NCBI GenBank assembly: GCA_037447655.1 | Contig: JBBHKE010003170.1 | Location: 5,851-30,334, forward strand | Length of the DNA stretch: 24,484 bases | Direction of reading: 5' to 3' | From: Zygnema cylindricum | Lineage: Eukaryota > Streptophyta > Zygnematophyceae > Zygnematales > Zygnemataceae | Shown here: positions 21,556 to 24,484 of the stretch, piece after piece | Layout of the letters: each line of letters opens with the position of its first letter | How positions within the stretch are numbered: position 1 is the first letter of the stretch | Notes under the pieces: model-generated | Told to the model about the DNA's origin: nothing | What the model saw: only the letters and a program-made list of their open reading frames with translations | The model's database searches: none | Translations under genes and position numbers: made by a program

Positions 21556-21570
21556 CTCCCCTTATTTTCT
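21556..21570 (-). promoter_or_regulatory. Polypurine tract of the nested element
   Basis: On the - strand AGAAAATAAGGGGAG is followed at once by the LTR start TGTTGAAATT. This is the site where plus-strand DNA synthesis starts. It is nearly the same as the tract of element 2 (AAAAAATAAGAGGAG, then TGTAGAAATT). The preceding open frame stops at the TAA inside the tract. Confidence 0.85.
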
Positions 21571-22461
21571 AGTCGACTTTTCTTTTACCTCACACTTAAT
21601 AACACACACAAAAAAAACAACAAAACCAAACACCCTTTTTTTTCTTTTTCTTTTCTTTTTATAATTTTTTACGAAAATACCCTTGTATTTGAAACAGTGT
21701 GTTTGATAAACCAAAATAATAATTGCGTCACACATTCTATTTTGCATGCCATTTTTTATAAATATGGGATTTTGGAGCAAGGATTTTATCCACCTCATCC
21801 CTTTTTCATCCGAGCAAAATCTAGATCCCCACTTGCAGTTCAAACAGCCACACCGATCTCTAACTTGCAACACATACCCAGATGCTAACCCTTTTACAGG
21901 CACACCTTCATAAATGGCATCACTCCCATTAGTGATGTCAAATCCATTACCCCCCAAATTTATTGTTAAATCAAGAGTCCCTACTAAGTTCCTCATAAAA
22001 TCTACATCTTCCGTACTCATATGTTTGTCCATGACAATTACCCCATTCCCTAAACTTCCCTCACTCTCTCCTATGGAATTCTTCCCACTATCACTTTCTA
22101 TTTTGATTCCCAAAAAATGTTTCTCCTCCTCTAAACCTTTCATTAAATATTCCTCTTCTCCCCTATCCTTTGGACCCCCCTATAGATTTACTTCTCCCCT
22201 TTCCATGGAATCTGTTGAAGTCTCTTCTTTCGACCATTTTTCTGTCTCCGAAATATCTATGAAAATATCTTCATTATTTTTAACTTCTTCAAGTACCTCT
22301 TTTCTCTTTACCTCCCTTATATCTCCGAAAGCACATTGCTGCTTTCGTGGAATTTCTCTGTGCTTTTCTCTCTTCTCCATACTATCGATGTGGAGAAGCT
22401 CCAAAATATTTTCATCGTGTATCTCTTCTTCCCCTTCTTCCTCCGCATTCACATTCCAACT
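21562..22461 (-). pseudogene. C-terminal extension of the nested Gag frame, unknown function
   Basis: This is one reading frame continuous with the zinc knuckle, interrupted only by TGA at 22462-22464 and TAG at 22180-22182, and ending at TAA within the polypurine tract. The first part (to 22180) is very acidic and charged (EEEGEEEIHDENILELL, KRKEVLEEVKNNEDIFIDIS). The second part has DLTINLGGNGFDITNG, then IYEGVPVKGLASGYVLQVRD followed by a Cys cluster RCGCLNCKWGSRFC (21814-21909). It ends in a basic run KKKRKRKK and a hydrophobic stretch. No protease, integrase or RT motif is present. The EGVPVK plus C-X-C-X2-C pattern loosely recalls the Tify-binding domain (TDBD) of plant PHD/acetyltransferase proteins, which would make this a captured gene piece; confidence in that reading is low. 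The large + strand frame at 21914-22480 is its shadow. Confidence 0.6.
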
Positions 22462-22464
22462 TCA

Positions 22465-23171
22465 AACTTCTTCCAAATAATGACATTTTGCCATATAGTG
22501 ACCCGGTTCCCTACAAAAGAAGCAAACCCCTCCTTTCGATGCTCCCGTTTTCTTTTCCTCTTTCGCTATTTCCATCGAAGATCCGATAAGGTTTATCTTT
22601 ATCTTTCTTCCTCTCATCAAGCTTTCACTATCATTCCTCTCATCACGCTTCCGCCAATCACCACCAGTTGTTAGTACATTCATCCCGTCACTTCCCCTAC
22701 GAGCCTCCAATGTGCTTTCCCTCTCAAGAATCATCCTCATGGTAGTGCTCTAATTCCATGAGGAATAACCCATTTTTTGCATACGGTTAATGATGTTTTC
22801 GTACTCATCTAGAAGTTTTATGATTAGTGTGTTAATCTTTCTCACCTCAGATTCCACATAACTTGCACTAGCAAACTCAACATATAATGCATCAATATCA
22901 TTGCAAAACTCTATCATGCGCCTTTATAAACATAGGCCTTTATTTTCTGTTTTACTAACTGATGCCCCTATTTATTTTCACTCCTATAACTCTTAATTAA
23001 TGCTTCCCAGATTTCTAAAGATTTGGTTAATGATATAAGAGTGATATCTAAAAACTTAGACACGTTTCTAAGTATAAGATGTTTTGCTATAGTGTTTTTA
23101 TACTCCCAATTTTTACTGTCGTTTTCTTCAGTTTTTGGTTTAGTCATAAGCACCCTAGATGGTGGGCCCAT
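22465..23171 (-). pseudogene. Gag of the nested element, lightly broken
   Basis: Translation probably started at the ATG at 23171-23169 inside the primer site, giving MGPPSRVLMTKPKTEEND. An in-frame upstream ATG at 23213 lies in the LTR and a later Met is at 23147. The N-terminal piece includes SKNWEYKNTIAKHLILRNVS and KSLEIWEALIKSYRSENK, typical copia capsid text, up to a stop at 22968. The frame then shifts. EFCNDIDALYVEFASASYVE, INTLIIKLLDEYENIINRMQ and one TAG (near 22752) follow, in the same frame as a zinc knuckle CFFCREPGHYMAKC (22524-22483, CX2CX4HX4C). Capsid and RNA-binding parts are therefore both present. Damage is one frameshift and one or two stops, far less than in elements 1 and 2. 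Confidence 0.88.
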
Positions 23172-23174
23172 AAC
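23161..23174 (-). promoter_or_regulatory. Half-tRNA primer-binding site of the nested element
   Basis: On the - strand GTTATGGGCCCACC is an exact complement of GGTGGGCCCATAAC, the anticodon stem-loop of plant initiator tRNA-Met (about nucleotides 26-39). It is separated from the LTR end (...AATTCA) by one base. Use of an internal, cleaved half of this tRNA is known for Drosophila copia and yeast Ty5; most plant copia elements use the tRNA 3' end (TGGTATCAGAGC), which is absent here. Animal and yeast forms of the arm differ (GCTGGGCCC, GCAGGGCTC), so the match supports a plant host. Confidence 0.85.
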
Positions 23175-23175
23175 T

Positions 23176-23920
23176 TGAATTCTATGGGCTCTATTCCCCC
23201 ACAGAAATCGCATATCTGAAGAAGCTTATCTAGACAGTGCCGACTCCAATTTGATACAAACCGAAATGACTGACACCCTCACAGTCACAACCCCAATACA
23301 ACTTCACCTATGTGAATGAAGACTTTTTGTGTGATTAGTTCCCCCAAAGAATGCAAAGTTAGAATATAAGTATTTGGACACATTCCCCTACTTGTGATTT
23401 CCCTTATAAATGAAACCACCCTGGCAGAAAAAATCTTTGACCAACTACACCACCGTGTGACAAGAACTCCTTTGAGTTCGCAGCAAAAAAAAACTCTGAA
23501 TTTGCTCCCTTGGAAACTAGTTATTACTAGTCCAAGTTGGCCTTTTGTACAGAAGCACTCACAAGGAGAGGCGCCTACCTACTATTTTCCTACGTCCTAA
23601 AACTCCTCTCTAAACACTCTATACTGAGGTACGAACGAATCACACGATTTTACCATACGTAAAGTACTAGTGCCGTAGTACTTTCTGTACGCTATTTGTA
23701 CGACATGGACATACCAATGACATTTGTCACTACCAAACTTGTTATCGTGCGCTCCGAGGATTTCGTAATCACGTAAGATGTTGCCACGTGTTGTTCGAAG
23801 TGGCGGCGTCCAAAAACCACCAAAAACTTCCTTCCCGCGATGTCGTGACGTTCCTTGACTGTCAGATTAGATCGGCTTTTAAAATAGGTCGTTGAAATAA
23901 ATGTGCCCACCATTTATTTG
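23176..23920 (-). repeat. 5' LTR of the nested element, truncated
   Basis: These 745 bp match 20396-21140. On the - strand it ends ...GAGCCCATAGAATTCA, one base before the primer site. The first ~415 bp of U3 are missing; at 23921 the sequence turns into RNase H coding of element 2. It carries the TATA-like box (23403-23410), the CACGTG box (23785-23790) and a perfect 9-bp inverted repeat, AAAGTACTA at 23661 and TAGTACTTT at 23676, which is decayed in the other LTR. Confidence 0.85.
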
Positions 23921-23926
23921 TATGTG

Positions 23927-24322
23927 GGAGATGGGGCTTGCTACTAGAGCAGCAAACAAGAAAAGGTTATTGCTCAGTCAACCATGGAGGCTGAGTATAT
24001 GGCCTCTTGTTCAGCTGTAAAAGCATTGATGTAGGTCAAGTTGTTGCTAAGTGAGCTAGGTTATTTTAAAAGTGATGTGCACAAAATATTTTGTGAAAAT
24101 CAATCGGCCATTGCTATTCGAGTTAATCCGAAACACCACTTCAAAGCCAAATACATGGATATTAGACTATGTTTTGTAGGAGAAAAGGTAGAGAACAAAA
24201 TAATACGTTTAGAGTAAAGACCAGGTAGTGAAATGGTAGCACACATGATGACTAAACTTGTACCTTCCTCTGAGTTATTTTTTTGCGGGGAGAAGGGTGA
24301 TCTTAAATTAAGAAGTGACTAA
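23927..24322 (+). pseudogene. Copia RNase H and pol C-terminus, broken (element 2)
   Basis: One frame reads GDGACY, stop, SSKQEKVIAQSTMEAEYMAS, the copia RNase H motif with its catalytic Glu. Then come KLLLSELGYF, HKIFCENQSAIAIRVNPKHH, KYMDIRLCFVGEKVENKIIR, PGSEMVAHMMTKLVPSSEL and KGDLKLRSD, with the stop at 24320. The Asp of the usual CDNQSA motif is Glu (CENQSA). Stops at 23945, 24032 and 24215 replace family residues (Trp at the first two). It degrades the RNA strand during reverse transcription. No frameshift is seen over 130 codons, so this end of element 2 is less damaged than its integrase. It follows directly on the truncated nested LTR. Confidence 0.92.
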
Positions 24323-24335
24323 AAAATAAGAGGAG
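24321..24335 (+). promoter_or_regulatory. Polypurine tract of element 2
   Basis: AAAAAATAAGAGGAG comes directly after the pol stop (the stop overlaps its first bases) and directly before TGTAGAAATTAG, the expected place and form for a copia polypurine tract. Confidence 0.85.
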
Positions 24336-24423
24336 TGTAGAAATTAGTGTTTTCTTTTCATATTTTCTAAGTTTTGTTGAAAAGACGTAATTAATAGTTC
24401 ACTTTTTAATTTTAGTTACAATC

Positions 24424-24424
<1 letters not shown>
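24336..24424 (+). repeat. Start of the 3' LTR of element 2
   Basis: TGTAGAAATTAGTG follows the polypurine tract and begins with TG as LTRs do. Its first ten bases differ by one from the LTR start of the nested element (TGTTGAAATT). Only about 90 bp are visible before the microsatellite and the window edge. Confidence 0.75.

Positions 24425-24484
<60 letters not shown>
24425..24484. repeat. (AG)30 microsatellite
   Basis: A perfect AG dinucleotide run of 60 bases reaches the window end, so its full length is unknown. It lies in or at the end of the visible LTR of element 2. Confidence 0.99.

Larger units (their letters stand above)
20396..23920 (-). mobile_element. Nested gag-only LTR retrotransposon
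   Basis: Read on the - strand the order is: truncated 5' LTR (23920-23176), one spacer base, half-tRNA primer site, Gag with zinc knuckle, a C-terminal extension, polypurine tract, complete 3' LTR (21555-20396). The internal region is only 1620 bp and has no protease, integrase or RT. This fits the non-autonomous TR-GAG type (terminal-repeat elements with a GAG domain) known in plants. It lies inside RT of element 2. No 5-bp target duplication is seen: CAAAA precedes the left end but does not follow the right end. The LTR copies look 80-90% identical by eye, so the insertion is old. Confidence 0.85.
17402..24424 (+). mobile_element. Element 2: decayed Ty1/copia element, interrupted
   Basis: The order is primer site, gag, zinc knuckle, protease, pre-integrase zinc motif, integrase and N-terminal RT. 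Then comes the nested element (20396-23920), followed by RNase H, polypurine tract and 3' LTR start. This is a full copia domain order, so the element was once autonomous. The second half of RT, including the YVDD box, and the connection are missing at the insertion. Every domain carries stops and frameshifts. The 5' LTR is not resolved, and the 3' LTR runs into an (AG)n tract and the window edge. Confidence 0.93.

Noticed and set aside
21914-22480. 188-codon + strand open frame rich in Ser, Pro and Phe
   Set aside because: It is the antisense shadow of the charged C-terminal part of the nested Gag frame, whose zinc knuckle and capsid text fix the true strand.
23161-23174. Fragment of a tRNA gene
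   Set aside because: Only the 14 anticodon-arm bases match. The D arm, T arm and acceptor stem are absent, and the position next to the LTR end explains it as a primer site.

Overview
This window is repetitive DNA from a eukaryotic nuclear genome, most likely a land plant. It has no RNA genes, no bacterial signals and no intact host gene. Three things point to a plant: the Ty1/copia elements look plant-like; the primer-binding site of one element is an exact complement of the plant form of the initiator tRNA-Met anticodon arm; and its LTRs carry a plant-type CACGTG box. The species cannot be told from the sequence.

Layout. (1) Positions 1-12768 are one uninterrupted AT-rich tandem array of a 40-bp monomer, about 319 copies. 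It has higher-order duplicated blocks, and nearly every monomer has a short dyad. (2) At 12769-12951 the array abuts a short open frame ending in a PHD-type zinc-finger pattern. (3) Positions 12952-14702 are non-coding and hold two direct-repeat copies 1479 bp apart, each with a hairpin and a G-rich tract, plus about 1.2 kb that I cannot assign. (4) Positions 14703-16531 are a decayed copia fragment, element 1: integrase and reverse transcriptase only. (5) Positions 16532-17401 have no gene and perhaps hold LTR remnants. (6) Positions 17402-24424 are a second decayed copia element, element 2, on the + strand. Its order is primer site, gag with a duplicated zinc knuckle, protease, integrase, 5' half of RT, then after an insertion RNase H, polypurine tract and the start of the 3' LTR. 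(7) At 20396-23920 a gag-only LTR element on the - strand, the nested element, sits inside element 2. It has a complete 1160-bp 3' LTR, a polypurine tract, one long gag-like frame with few stops, a half-tRNA primer site and a truncated 5' LTR. (8) The window ends in an (AG)30 microsatellite inside the 3' LTR of element 2.

How the parts fit. The nested element carries only Gag and would need reverse transcriptase, integrase and protease from a relative. Element 2 is a plausible relative: both share an almost identical polypurine-tract/LTR junction and a gag start placed on a primer site copied from the initiator tRNA anticodon arm. A single deletion explains three facts together: the 5' LTR of the nested element lacks its first ~415 bp, no target-site duplication is seen, and element 2 resumes at RNase H with the second half of its RT missing.

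Most notable points: the half-tRNA primer site that doubles as the gag start codon in two related elements; the long 40-bp satellite with its dyad and splice-like signals; and a possible captured cysteine-rich module in the nested element.
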